Shown: positions 51,273-59,821 of the stretch, piece by piece
Numbering within the stretch: the first letter of the stretch is position 1
Layout: every line of letters begins with the position of its first letter
Source: Flavobacterium fluviale
GTDB lineage: Bacteria > Bacteroidota > Bacteroidia > Flavobacteriales > Flavobacteriaceae
Length of the DNA stretch: 64,000 nt
Assembly (NCBI RefSeq): GCF_003312915.1
Contig: NZ_CP030261.1
Location: forward strand, 2,790,001-2,854,000
Direction of reading: 5' to 3'
Translations under genes and position numbers: made by a program
The notes under the pieces: generated by a model
Database searches by the model: none
Told to the model about the DNA's origin: nothing
Seen by the model: only the letters and a program-made list of their open reading frames with translations

Positions 51273-52097
51273 ATGACAATTAATTGCAAAGGTGAACTTA
51301 TAGATTTATCGATTCCCAAAGTAATGGGGATTTTGAATGTTACGCCAAATTCTTTCTTTGACGGAGGAAAATATAAAAATGAAGACGAGATTATTTCTCA
51401 GGTAGATAAAATGCTTTCTGAAGGAGCAGCTTTTATTGATCTTGGAGCTTATTCTAGTAAGCCAAGTGCCGAATTTATCTCTGAACAAGAAGAAATTAAT
51501 CGAATTGTTCCCGCCATAGAATTGATTTTAAAGCATTTTCCAAAAGCATTATTATCAATTGACACCTTTAGAGCCGAAGTTGCAAAAGCAAGCATAGAAA
51601 GCGGCGCTGCGATTATAAATGATATTGCAGCTGGCGAACTCGATGATAAAATGTTTGAGGTAATTGCAAAATACAATGTGCCTTATATTATGATGCATAT
51701 GCGCGGCAATCCGCAGACGATGCAGAGTTTAACGCAGTATGATGATCTCATTAAAGAAATGCTTTTTTATTTTTCTGAAAAAGTTAAAAAAGCAAGAGCT
51801 TTAGGTATCAACGATTTGATCATAGATCCAGGTTTCGGTTTTGCCAAAACTACCGATCAGAATTATGAAGTGATGCAAAAAATGGAACTTTTTAACTTAT
51901 TAGAACTGCCTGTTTTAGTTGGAATCTCAAGAAAATCTATGATTTATAAAACACTAAATAATACAGCACAAGAAGCCTTAAACGGAACAACTTTTCTCAA
52001 TACAATAGCTCTAACAAAAGGAGCAAAGATTCTTCGCGTTCATGATGTGAAAGAAGCGGTGGAGTGTGTTACTTTGTTTGAGAAAATGAATTTATAA
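51273..52097 (+). CDS. folP: dihydropteroate synthase
   Basis: Joins dihydropterin pyrophosphate with p-aminobenzoate in folate synthesis, 274 residues. Signatures: KVMGILNVTPNSFFDGGKYK near residue 16, AAFIDLGAYSSKPSA near residue 50, LLSIDTFRAEVAKA near 90, AAIINDIAAGELD near 111, MMHMRGNPQTMQ near residue 139, DLIIDPGFGFAKT near 184 and VGISRKSMIYK near 214. Where most DHPS have GGESTRPGA this one has GAYSSKPSA, a common variation in Bacteroidota. It is the cytosolic target of sulfonamides. Confidence 0.97.
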   Translation: MTINCKGELIDLSIPKVMGILNVTPNSFFDGGKYKNEDEIISQVDKMLSEGAAFIDLGAYSSKPSAEFISEQEEINRIVPAIELILKHFPKALLSIDTFRAEVAKASIESGAAIINDIAAGELDDKMFEVIAKYNVPYIMMHMRGNPQTMQSLTQYDDLIKEMLFYFSEKVKKARALGINDLIIDPGFGFAKTTDQNYEVMQKMELFNLLELPVLVGISRKSMIYKTLNNTAQEALNGTTFLNTIALTKGAKILRVHDVKEAVECVTLFEKMNL

Positions 52098-52109
52098 TCT
52101 CGTCATTTT

Positions 52110-52207
52110 GTCATTTCGACGGAGGAGAAATCACACTAGGAACTCGACAAAGATTGGCGATTCACTTTGAGGAATTACTCGTGTGATTTCTCCTCCGTCG
52201 AAATGAC
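52110..52207. repeat. dispersed inverted-repeat element, family A, copy 1
   Basis: Perfect 27-bp inverted arms at 52110-52136 and 52181-52207, each ending GTCATTTCGACG at the outside, around a 44-bp centre containing GAACTCGACAAAGATTG. A second copy lies at 57321-57418. It sits between folP and the next gene and could fold into a strong cruciform or terminator-like hairpin. Confidence 0.9.
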
Positions 52208-52230
52208 AACTTTGCATTAAAATAAAAAAC

Positions 52231-52866
52231 ATGAAATACATTACTTTAATTATTGCCTTCCTTCTTTTCTCCTGCGGAAAAAAAGAAGACGTTCTACTTC
52301 CAAAATCAAACGTAACAATTGTAAAAGACGTACAGGATCTTTCGCCTATTTATATCTTTTTTAAAACCGAAGGAAAAGATACAATTGCAGATGTAAATAG
52401 AAAAAGCAGTATCATTTCCACCAATTGGATTTTCAATATTGATAAGCGCCTGCCTTTAAAGTTGGTAATTCCCGAAGTAATGAAACTTCAGGAAAAAAAG
52501 CGAGCCGACAGTGCGCACAAAAACGAGAATGCTGAAAATTATTATTCTTATGCTGATTCTGTTGGAAAAAATTTAGCTTTTCTGCCTTTCACGAAAGTGC
52601 ATTATAAAAATAAAAAACCAATGGATCAACCAGGTTTTGTATTTGAATTCAGAAAAGGAAATGATTTAGTTTTGTTAAACAATCACTTTGAAGTTAAGAA
52701 AGATAACATTCTGAAAGAACTTTATAAAATTAATTTTGCTATTAATCCTAAAATTGTTTTCATTTTTGATGAGAACATGAGTTACGAAGAGTATATCCAA
52801 AATAAAATTTTAGTTCGTGATCTTGATACTTTTAATGATGAAATTCCAAGTGAATTCATTTTCTAA
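52231..52866 (+). CDS. hypothetical lipoprotein
   Basis: A 211-residue lipoprotein with lipobox AFLLFSCGKK (Cys15). Later segments NFAINPKIVFIFDENMSYEE and YIQNKILVRDLDTF suggest a mixed fold; no motif was recognised. Repeats lie on both sides of the gene. Function unknown. Confidence 0.7.
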   Translation: MKYITLIIAFLLFSCGKKEDVLLPKSNVTIVKDVQDLSPIYIFFKTEGKDTIADVNRKSSIISTNWIFNIDKRLPLKLVIPEVMKLQEKKRADSAHKNENAENYYSYADSVGKNLAFLPFTKVHYKNKKPMDQPGFVFEFRKGNDLVLLNNHFEVKKDNILKELYKINFAINPKIVFIFDENMSYEEYIQNKILVRDLDTFNDEIPSEFIF

Positions 52867-52904
52867 AAACTTGAAATCTGAAACAAATAAAACCTGAAAA
52901 AAAA

Positions 52905-53378
52905 CTACTGATGATGGTAAGGTTCATTGCGTAAAATAGTAAATCCTCTATACAACTGTTCAATAAAAAATAAACGAACCATTTGATGCGAAAATGTCAT
53001 TAGAGAAAGCGAAATTTTTCCCTGTGCTTTGCTGTAAACAGTATCTGAAAATCCATAAGGGCCGCCAATTACAAAAACCAAAGTTTTAATTCCCGAATTC
53101 ATTTTCTTTTGTAACTCTTCAGAAAAACCAACACTAGAGAAGTTTTTTCCGTTTTCATCCAATAAAATCAATTGATCGGTTGGCGAAAGTTTGGACAGAA
53201 TCAATTCGCCTTCTTTTTCTTTTTGCTGACTTTCGGATAAATTCTTCACGTTTTTGATATCGGGAATAATCTCTAAATCAAATTTGATGTAAAATGACAA
53301 ACGTTTGGTATAATCGTCAATCAAAGTCTGCAGTGATTTATTGTCTGTTTTGCCTATGGCGATAAGTTTGATATTCAT
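52905..53378 (-). CDS. rlmH: 23S rRNA (pseudouridine1915-N3)-methyltransferase
   Basis: SPOUT-class methyltransferase acting on 23S rRNA helix 69, 157 residues, the standard length. Characteristic sequence: MNIKLIAIGKT at the start, LILLDENGKNFSS near residue 71, the SAM-knot VFVIGGPYGFSD near residue 101 and the C-terminal MTFSHQMVRLFFIEQLYRGF plus the final NEPYHH. All conserved family motifs are intact. Confidence 0.97.
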   Translation of the reverse strand: MNIKLIAIGKTDNKSLQTLIDDYTKRLSFYIKFDLEIIPDIKNVKNLSESQQKEKEGELILSKLSPTDQLILLDENGKNFSSVGFSEELQKKMNSGIKTLVFVIGGPYGFSDTVYSKAQGKISLSLMTFSHQMVRLFFIEQLYRGFTILRNEPYHHQ

Positions 53379-53409
53379 TAATTTAGTTTTTTGCAGTCAA
53401 ATTAAAAGG

Positions 53410-53548
53410 TTAAACACATAGAAACATAGTTTTTCTTTGTCGTTAAAAAGGCGTTTCACTTATTTCAACAAACATAGCTATGTGTGAAAGCTTGCTTTTT
53501 TTGTAATCTTAATTAAGCAGCATAAAAATCTATGGTTTATGTGTTTAA
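53410..53548. repeat. dispersed inverted-repeat element, family B, copy 1
   Basis: A 139-bp element bounded by TTAAACACATAGAAACATAG (53410-53429) and its near-inverse CTATGGTTTATGTGTTTAA (53530-53548), with a core AAAAAGGCGTTTCAC near 53445. Copy 2, in opposite orientation, lies at 58633-58774 and shares ends and core. Confidence 0.85.
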
Positions 53549-53575
53549 TTTAAGTACAATTCTTTAATCAGTATA

Positions 53576-53878
53576 CTATTTTTTATTTTCAAAAACGTTT
53601 TCAAAATGTTCTACAATCGGAAATGGTTCGTAATAATGGTGTAAAATATTTTTCCATTCTAAATACGCTTCAGAAGTTCTAAAACCCACTGTGTGATCCT
53701 CCAATGTATTCCAATCAACCAATAAAAGGTATTTGTTTTCTACTTCGAGACATTTCTCTAAACGATGCCCTAAATAACCTTCGATTGATGAAATATACTG
53801 ACTAGCTTTTGCAAAATCAGCTTCAAATTGATGTGCCAATTCTGGTTTAACGAAAAGAAATGCTGCTTCTAAAATCAT
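53576..53878 (-). CDS. antibiotic biosynthesis monooxygenase (ABM)-domain protein
   Basis: A 100-residue single-domain protein of the dimeric alpha-beta barrel ABM type. It opens MILEAAFLFVKPELAHQFEA, has the central YISSIEGYLGHRLEKCLEVE with the typical GYLG(H) turn, and ends LLVDWNTLEDHTVGFRTSEA-like strand plus helix. Such proteins include quinol or haem monooxygenases, but most are of unknown substrate. It is followed at 86 bp by an adenosine deaminase gene on the same strand. Confidence 0.85.
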   Translation of the reverse strand: MILEAAFLFVKPELAHQFEADFAKASQYISSIEGYLGHRLEKCLEVENKYLLLVDWNTLEDHTVGFRTSEAYLEWKNILHHYYEPFPIVEHFENVFENKK

Positions 53879-53964
53879 AACAATAAATTTTATCTGTTTA
53901 ATCTGCTAAATCTGCGAGAGTATATTCTTACCTCAGGTAGCAGATCTGGCAGATTTTATTTTTA

Positions 53965-55374
53965 CTAGTTTTTGGAGAACTTCGCTTCAAAAGTTTTAAA
54001 TCTATTATCAAGATCTTTTACCAATTGCTTTTTTACGGCTTCATCCTGAATAAAACTGAAATTGATGCTGTTGTAAACATATTGTTTTATTGTAGCGTAC
54101 GAAACATCTGGATATCTTTTAGCTAATAAAACATATTGCTCTGTCATATTGCTTCTTAGAATTCCGGCATCGTCTGTACTGATTACAATTGGCACATTGA
54201 ACTCTTTGTAAAGTGTAAACGGATGTCTGTTTTCTTTTACTTTCAAAATGAACTCATTACTCACTAAATTGATCTCGATCGGAATATTGTTTTTAGACAT
54301 GTATTTCAATAAATCATACGAATTTGCTTCGTAAGCGATATCAACTCCATGACCAATTCTTTTAGCGCCAGCAATATAAATGGCGTCATTAATATGCCAT
54401 GTTAAATCTTCTGGCTGAACCAAACCTAAAGTCAGTTCGCCTGCATGAAGCGTATATTTTACGTCTGGAAATTTAGAATTGCAGTATTTAAACATCACCA
54501 TATGCAGCCAATAATCTTTCATGGAATTTTCACCATGTTCCGGAGAAACGATATTTACGCCTGCAGTTAGTTTACTTTCGTTTGATGAAATAAAAGCGAT
54601 AATCAGATTTTTAAATAAATCAACTGGTTCCATAAAACGCAGTACAAAGTTTTGATAACGCATTGTAAAGCGCTCATCATCAATTTTTAGATCTTTATGA
54701 AGTTTTGCAAGGAAATTATTATTGAAATCTTCAGCATATTTTTTAGCGTCTTTTTTCTGAATTGATTTATACAATTCGTCTAAAAGTTTTAAAACTGCTT
54801 TTTCATCTTTTTGAGCAGAAGCCTGACGAAGTCTCGCATTGAAATCTGTCAAATCTGAAACATTCATATCGCATGGAATTGTTGATAATTGCGTTTCGAT
54901 GTAAGAAACATTTTCAGCAATAGCTCGTTTTTTTAATTCGAGCATTCCTTCGGCAAAATGACCTTTAATAGTAGGTTCGAATTTCATAAAAGAATCAAAA
55001 AACTGATCATCAGAAGGTACAGAACCATTATAATCTTTAACCGACCATGTCTGCATAATTTGTTGTTCGTAAAATGGCAGTTTGTCTTTAAGAGATGAAA
55101 AGCGTTCCCAATTTCCTTTTTCCGGTTTGGTTTTCGAAACCGCCAAAGTTTCCAAATTCAAATAAAAGTCTTCTGCAATGGCTCTTTCTAAAAGCGGTTC
55201 TGCATAAATTGATCCTGAAAAATGGTGGTGTAAATCGCCTCCTTTTGGCATTTGTTGAAAAAAAGCTGTTAAGAGCGCTTCATTATTTCTGATTTTTTCT
55301 AAATAACTTTCAGCCGATTGAGAAAAGCCGATTTGTGCTATAAAAATACAGAAAAGCGTAATTATCCTTGTCAT
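53965..55374 (-). CDS. exported adenosine deaminase-like protein
   Basis: Zinc hydrolase of the adenosine/AMP deaminase superfamily, 469 residues with a signal peptide (1-19, IGFSQS), so it acts outside the cytoplasm. The metal and catalytic motifs are complete: KGGDLHHHFSGS with His49 and His51, YTLHAGELT with the later His and catalytic Glu, RIGHGVDIAYE, and the terminal ISTDDAGILRSN. It is longer than cytosolic Add (about 335), with an insertion of roughly 100 residues after the first motif, as in secreted ADGF-type deaminases. Salvage of extracellular adenosine is plausible. Confidence 0.92.
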   Translation of the reverse strand: MTRIITLFCIFIAQIGFSQSAESYLEKIRNNEALLTAFFQQMPKGGDLHHHFSGSIYAEPLLERAIAEDFYLNLETLAVSKTKPEKGNWERFSSLKDKLPFYEQQIMQTWSVKDYNGSVPSDDQFFDSFMKFEPTIKGHFAEGMLELKKRAIAENVSYIETQLSTIPCDMNVSDLTDFNARLRQASAQKDEKAVLKLLDELYKSIQKKDAKKYAEDFNNNFLAKLHKDLKIDDERFTMRYQNFVLRFMEPVDLFKNLIIAFISSNESKLTAGVNIVSPEHGENSMKDYWLHMVMFKYCNSKFPDVKYTLHAGELTLGLVQPEDLTWHINDAIYIAGAKRIGHGVDIAYEANSYDLLKYMSKNNIPIEINLVSNEFILKVKENRHPFTLYKEFNVPIVISTDDAGILRSNMTEQYVLLAKRYPDVSYATIKQYVYNSINFSFIQDEAVKKQLVKDLDNRFKTFEAKFSKN

Positions 55375-55395
55375 ACTCTAAGTTTAAATTACATG

Positions 55396-55403
55396 CAAAT
55401 ATA
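55396..55403 (-). promoter_or_regulatory. -7 box (TATATTTG) of the adenosine deaminase gene
   Basis: TATATTTG on the minus strand, 22 bp before the ATG at 55374. No convincing -33 TTG. Confidence 0.45.
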
Positions 55404-55444
55404 CGAGTTTTCGAGGAGATTTGAAAATTTGTTTTTTTGAGGTT

Positions 55445-55573
55445 CAAAGGTTCAGAGTGGCAAAGGGACAAAGTTTAATTGAAATGGATGATATTATAAA
55501 AAAGAAAAGACGAACCAAAGTCCGTCTCAGTATTAAAAATTATTAGGTATTAAGAGAAACCTCTGAACCTTTG
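55445..55573. repeat. inverted-repeat element with CAAAGGTTCAGAG ends
   Basis: CAAAGGTTCAGAG (55445-55457) and its inverse CTCTGAACCTTTG (55561-55573) bound about 100 bp. Outside and inside, further CTTTG/CAAAG units repeat. It lies between the GNAT and adenosine deaminase genes. Confidence 0.65.
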
Positions 55574-55595
55574 TAACTTTGTTTCTTTGTTCCTT

Positions 55596-55880
55596 TTAAG
55601 AAAACAATACATCCCTAATATCTTCATTCTTATCAAAAACACTTTTTGCAAAAGGACAAAGCGGAATAATTTTTAGGTTGTTATTTCTGGCATAATCAAC
55701 GATAGCCATAAGCAGTTTTTTTCCAACGCCTTTTCCGCCGAATTCATCGCTGACTTCTGTGTGGTCGATTATAAATTTTGAATCTCCAGCCCAGGTATAG
55801 CTCATTTTTCCAGCTTCTTTCCCGTCTTCTATTGCTTCAAAGTAGCCTTTTTTTGTGTCGTTTATTTGTTGAATTTCCAT
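55596..55880 (-). CDS. GNAT-family N-acetyltransferase (YjdJ-like)
   Basis: A 94-residue small GCN5-type acetyltransferase. The acetyl-CoA site is FGGKGVGKKLLMAIVDYARN (about residues 47-66), preceded by IDHTEVSDE, and the C-terminal IIPLCPFAKSVFDKNE is the typical YjdJ/GtrA end (P-x-C-P-F-V/A). The fold lacks the N-terminal helices of full-size GNATs. Substrate unknown. It follows the OsmC gene by 5 bp and the pirin gene by one more, forming a three-gene operon. Confidence 0.9.
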   Translation of the reverse strand: MEIQQINDTKKGYFEAIEDGKEAGKMSYTWAGDSKFIIDHTEVSDEFGGKGVGKKLLMAIVDYARNNNLKIIPLCPFAKSVFDKNEDIRDVLFS

Positions 55881-55885
55881 ATTTT

Positions 55886-56281
55886 TTATACTAAAGAGGT
55901 TTCTATTTTAATTGTATTTATAAGTGTTTTATGAACAGGACAACTGTTTGCAATTTTCAAAATTCGTTGTTTTTGTGCATCGTCTACATTTCCTGTAATA
56001 AGGATTTTTGTTGAAAATAATGAAACGGAATGTTCTTCATTTTTGTCAAAATCAACCCAAATACTAAGTTCTGGAACATCCCAGCCTTTGCGGTCAATAT
56101 ACATTCGCAGTGTAATTAAGGTGCAGGAAGCAAGAGAAGAAGCCAAAAGCTCAAACGGACTAAATCCTAAATTTTTGCCACCTATTTCTTGTGGTTCATC
56201 AGAAATAAGGATGTTTCCTGATTTAGAAGTTATTTCAGTACGATATTTACGTGTATCGATTGTGGCTTTAATGGTATCCAT
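55886..56281 (-). CDS. OsmC/Ohr-family peroxiredoxin-like protein
   Basis: A 131-residue protein of the OsmC/YhfA class, which reduces organic hydroperoxides. The two catalytic cysteines are in LASSLASCTLITLRMYIDRK and in NSCPVHKTL. The start at ATG 56281 (MDTIKATIDTRKY) is preferred over the longer frame from 56359, which would overlap the pirin gene. With the ATG it begins 2 bp after the pirin stop, so the genes are coupled. It forms, with pirin and GNAT, an apparent stress operon. Confidence 0.88.
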   Translation of the reverse strand: MDTIKATIDTRKYRTEITSKSGNILISDEPQEIGGKNLGFSPFELLASSLASCTLITLRMYIDRKGWDVPELSIWVDFDKNEEHSVSLFSTKILITGNVDDAQKQRILKIANSCPVHKTLINTIKIETSLV

Positions 56282-56283
56282 AT

Positions 56284-57165
56284 TTATTTGATTCTTGGTT
56301 GAGGTAATGGCACAAATTCGGTTTCGCCTGGAACTTTTGGGAAAGTTTGGTTTGTCCATTCAGTTTTTGCTTTTTCGATTAATTCTTTATCCGAAGAAAC
56401 AAAATTCCAAAAGATAAAATGTTCTTCAGGAAAAGGCTGTCCGCCAAAGATGTAAACTGTAGAGTTTTCAGCAATTTCAAACTCACAAAGTGTACTGTCG
56501 TTTGTAATCAGGATTTGTTTCGGATCGTAAACGTATTCACCGCTTTTAATGCTTCCTTCTAAAATATACAAACCGCTTTCGCCGAATAAATGATTTCCAA
56601 TATTAATTTTCTTAGCTTCCTTACTTTTAATTTCAATAAAATACAGTGGACTATAAACAGGAACCGGCGATTTTTTGCCAAAAGCTTCTCCCGCAATTAA
56701 TTTATAGGAAACACCGTCTTCTTCCCAAGCCGGAATTTCATCTGCTTCAACATGCGTAAAATTTGGGTTCATTTGTTCCAATTCTTTTGGAAGCGCCACC
56801 CAAATCTGCAACCCGTGAAGCATTTTGTCTGAATGTCTTAAATATTCGGGAGTTCTTTCGGAGTGAACTATTCCTTTTCCAGCTGTCATCCAGTTTACAG
56901 CACCTGGTTTTATTTCCAATTCTGTTCCTAAACTATCGCGGTGCATAATGCTTCCTTCAAACAAAAATGTCAAAGTAGAAAGTCCGATATGCGGATGCGG
57001 AGGAACATCCATATTTTCATGATCACTTAAATGTGCAGGTCCCATGTGATCGATAAAAACAAATGGACCAACAGCTCTTTTCTCGCGAAAAGGCAATAAA
57101 CGGCCTACCATAAAGTTGCCAATATTGGCAGCACGTTCTTCGATAATTAAACTGATATTTGACAT
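56284..57165 (-). CDS. pirin-family protein
   Basis: A 293-residue bicupin protein. The N-terminal cupin holds all four metal ligands of pirins: His57 and His59 in PPHPHIGLSTLTFLFEG, and His101 and Glu103 in GKGIVHSERTPE. The C-terminal cupin begins near residue 170 (VYSPLYFIEIKSKEA) and ends with IFGGQPFPEEHFIFWNFVSS. Some pirins act as quercetinases; the physiological role in Bacteroidota is unclear. First gene of the pirin-OsmC-GNAT operon. Confidence 0.93.
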   Translation of the reverse strand: MSNISLIIEERAANIGNFMVGRLLPFREKRAVGPFVFIDHMGPAHLSDHENMDVPPHPHIGLSTLTFLFEGSIMHRDSLGTELEIKPGAVNWMTAGKGIVHSERTPEYLRHSDKMLHGLQIWVALPKELEQMNPNFTHVEADEIPAWEEDGVSYKLIAGEAFGKKSPVPVYSPLYFIEIKSKEAKKINIGNHLFGESGLYILEGSIKSGEYVYDPKQILITNDSTLCEFEIAENSTVYIFGGQPFPEEHFIFWNFVSSDKELIEKAKTEWTNQTFPKVPGETEFVPLPQPRIK

Positions 57166-57320
57166 GTGGTATCTTGATTTGATTTGAAAACAAAATTACA
57201 GTTGTGATAGAAATCTGTAACTTAATTTAGGTTAAGAAAAGTTGTTTTTGGATTATGTATAAAAGTAGTGAAAATGTGCAATTATTCAAATTGTTGATTT
57301 TGATGTTTTTACGTTTTTGT

Positions 57321-57418
57321 GTCATTTCGACGAAGGAGAAATCTTCGCAAGAAACTCGACAAAGATTGAATTCTCGTTGCGGAGCTGCTTGTGGAGATTT
57401 CTTCTTCGTCGAAATGAC
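57321..57418. repeat. dispersed inverted-repeat element, family A, copy 2
   Basis: Arms at 57321-57351 and 57388-57418 are inverted with about three mismatches over 31 bp; the outer 15 bp (GTCATTTCGACGAAG) are exact. The centre shares AACTCGACAAAGATTG with copy 1 at 52110-52207. It lies between the pirin and the HEAT-repeat genes. Confidence 0.9.
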
Positions 57419-57462
57419 AAACTAGACGATTACAACTTTTATTATTTACGAAATTTGTATTT

Positions 57463-58563
57463 TTAATCAATCAATTCAAACTCCAAGACCTCGCTTTCCG
57501 TTCCATTAATTATAATCGATAGCTGATGATTTCCCGTATGAAAAACGCGAGTTGTAATTAACTTAAAAGATTGATTTCTTTCAATTTTAATTAATTGATT
57601 TGGATGATAGACCTTTTCACTGATTTTAAAGACTTTTTTAGCCAAATGCCCTTTTGCTTTTTTATAATGGACAGCATATTCTAAACGAATCGTTTTTGGT
57701 TCTTCGTTTTTATTATTGAGATGAAATTGAAACTGCAGATAATCTCCAATTTTTACAGTTGGCGTTTTGATTTCGAAAGCCGAAAGTTCAATATTCGTAC
57801 TTTCTAAACCGTAATGGCTTAAAATTTCTGGATGACCTTGTTTTAATAATGTTCTGGATCCGTGTTTGATAATTGCGTCGGTTTCTTTGGTGTGGCCTTT
57901 CCATCTTGAAGCAATTTCGAGCACAATCTGCGGATTATCTTTTGCAATATCATTTATATTATTGGCAACACTTCTGCGCACATATTCTGAAGGATCGTTT
58001 TTTAGATTTTCTAAAATAGGCAGAATAGAAGTGGGATCTTTTTTAAGAAACGGAATTGCCATTGCCCATGGTAATCGCGGACGAGAACCTTCACTGGCTA
58101 ATCTTCGAACATGATGATTTTCGTGCAAAGACCATTTTACCATTTCGTCAATCATTTGTTCTTTGTACTTTAAAATAAAAGGACGAACAGCAAATTCACA
58201 GCTTATAAACTGTGTTATGGAAACGAAGGCCTTCGCCGAAGTTTTAAAATCGTCCAAACCGTACATCTCTACATAATCGGCAAAAAATATGAAAGCCAGA
58301 TTTCCTTCTGTAAATTTATTTTTCTTGAGATTTTCGATTATTTTATCAATTAAAGAGACGGCTTCTGGAAAGTTTTGAGGCATAAACTGATGCAGTACAA
58401 CCGTGGTATGTTTCATTCTTTCTTTCCATTCTTTTTGAGCAAAATCACCTTCGTAAATTGCTTCAATAAATTTTTGTTTGTTGAATAAAGGATGCACTTC
58501 GGCGACAGCCTGACTGAATTTTTCGTAAAAAGAAACCGAATAAATGTCTTTAATTAACCCCAT
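57463..58563 (-). CDS. DNA alkylation repair protein (AlkD/HEAT-like)
   Basis: An all-helical HEAT-repeat protein of 366 residues from ATG 58563 (MGLIKDIYSVSFYEKF); the upstream ATG at 58587 adds only eight residues and is less typical. Repeat units include NHHVRRLASEGSRPRLPWAM, PTSILPILENLKNDPSEYVR, and SVANNINDIAKDNPQIVLEI, the last two being the AlkD-type signature RRSVANNINDIAKD. AlkD-like enzymes excise N3/N7-alkylated bases; the C-terminal 90 residues (beta-rich, from about 275) are an extra domain. Enzymatic activity is inferred. Confidence 0.85.
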   Translation of the reverse strand: MGLIKDIYSVSFYEKFSQAVAEVHPLFNKQKFIEAIYEGDFAQKEWKERMKHTTVVLHQFMPQNFPEAVSLIDKIIENLKKNKFTEGNLAFIFFADYVEMYGLDDFKTSAKAFVSITQFISCEFAVRPFILKYKEQMIDEMVKWSLHENHHVRRLASEGSRPRLPWAMAIPFLKKDPTSILPILENLKNDPSEYVRRSVANNINDIAKDNPQIVLEIASRWKGHTKETDAIIKHGSRTLLKQGHPEILSHYGLESTNIELSAFEIKTPTVKIGDYLQFQFHLNNKNEEPKTIRLEYAVHYKKAKGHLAKKVFKISEKVYHPNQLIKIERNQSFKLITTRVFHTGNHQLSIIINGTESEVLEFELID

Positions 58564-58632
58564 AAATTTTTCATGATTGAACCTCAAAGATATTTAATGT
58601 TTGTAATTAAATTATGGTTTCGCTATGAAGTT

Positions 58633-58774
58633 TTAAACACATGAAACATAGAATTTAAAATTAAGTATAAAGATCATTTAAAAAATCAGATAGCTAGTCG
58701 CTTAAGCTATGTGAATAAAAGCAGGTGAAACGCCTTTTTAAGAAAGATAATTTCTATGTTTCTATGTGTTTAAA
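58633..58774. repeat. dispersed inverted-repeat element, family B, copy 2
   Basis: A 142-bp element in reverse orientation to the copy at 53410. Its ends are TTAAACACATGAAACATAG (58633-58651) and CTATGTTTCTATGTGTTTAA (58755-58774), and the core GTGAAACGCCTTTTT lies near 58730. The middle between core and end differs from copy 1. Confidence 0.85.
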
Positions 58775-58884
58775 AAAATAGATGTGTTAAGTATAAAATT
58801 AAGTTAATAAGAAACTTTTTGCAGAAAGTAAACTTTTAAATCCATAAAATATATCCTAATTTAGCATATTATAAAAATAGAAAA

Positions 58885-59742
58885 ATGATTAGTCAAGCCC
58901 AATTTCAAGCAGAATTACAACTTTTAATAAGCAATGCCATTAGGGAAGATGTTGGTACAGGCGATTATAGTTCGCTTGCCTGTATTCCAGATAGTGCGCA
59001 TGGTCAGGCCAAATTATTGGTAAAAGACCAGGGAATAATTGCCGGTGTTGAAGTTGCCAAAATGATATTTGAACATGTAGATCCAAAATTAAAAGTGAAA
59101 ACTTTTATCGAAGATGGAACACACGTAGAATATGGCGAAGTTGTTTTTGAAGTTTCAGGAAGTTCACAATCTATTTTAAAAGCCGAAAGAGTAGTTTTAA
59201 ATACCATGCAGCGTATGTCTGCTATTGCAACAAAAACCAATCACTATGTTAGGCTTTTAGAAGGAACTGGCGCAAAAATATTAGATACTCGTAAAACAAC
59301 TCCAAATTTTAGAGCAGCAGAAAAATGGGCTGTAAAAATAGGAGGAGGCGAAAATCACCGATATGCGCTTTACGATATGGTTATGTTAAAAGACAATCAT
59401 ATTGATTTTGCAGGCGGAATCACGCGTGCAATTTCTAAAACAAAAGAATATTTAAAAGAAAATAATCTCGATTTAAAAATTATTGTTGAAGCCCGTAATT
59501 TAGATGAAATCAGAGAAATTTTATTGAGCGACGGCGTTCACAGAATCCTGATTGATAACTTTAATTATGAAGATACCAAAACGGCAGTAAAATTGATTGG
59601 TACAAAATGCCAGACAGAATCTTCGGGAAATATAAATGAAAAAACAATTCGTGAATATGCGCTGTGCGGCGTAAATTATATTTCATCTGGAGCATTAACG
59701 CATTCGGTTTACAACATGGATTTGAGCTTAAAAGCCTTTTAA
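58885..59742 (+). CDS. nadC: nicotinate-nucleotide pyrophosphorylase (carboxylating)
   Basis: Quinolinate phosphoribosyltransferase of de novo NAD synthesis, 285 residues. Signatures: REDVGTGDYSSLACIP near residue 18, LNTMQRMSAIATKTN near 107, KILDTRKTTPNFRAAEKWAV near residue 134 and GGGENHRYALYDMVMLKDNH near residue 155, plus VEARNLDEI, ESSGNIN and YISSGALTHS. The phosphate and quinolinate-binding Arg and Lys residues in these blocks are all present. It starts a co-directional run of five genes ending in priA. Confidence 0.97.
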   Translation: MISQAQFQAELQLLISNAIREDVGTGDYSSLACIPDSAHGQAKLLVKDQGIIAGVEVAKMIFEHVDPKLKVKTFIEDGTHVEYGEVVFEVSGSSQSILKAERVVLNTMQRMSAIATKTNHYVRLLEGTGAKILDTRKTTPNFRAAEKWAVKIGGGENHRYALYDMVMLKDNHIDFAGGITRAISKTKEYLKENNLDLKIIVEARNLDEIREILLSDGVHRILIDNFNYEDTKTAVKLIGTKCQTESSGNINEKTIREYALCGVNYISSGALTHSVYNMDLSLKAF

Positions 59743-59820
59743 ATTGTTAATTGTAAATGATCAATTATTAATTTAAAAATCTAAGAAGTCTCACCTGTAA
59801 GAAGTCTTAAAATCTAAAAA
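59742..59820. repeat. octamer-like repeats in the nadC-brkB spacer
   Basis: TAAGAAGTCT occurs at 59782-59791 and 59798-59807, 16 bp apart, embedded in AATCTAA units. The period of 8 resembles the repeat in front of ackA. Confidence 0.55.
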
Positions 59821-59821
59821 T

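Noticed and set aside
56282-56359. N-terminal extension of the OsmC-like protein
   Set aside because: It overlaps the end of the pirin gene and adds residues absent from the family; the ATG at 56281 fits.
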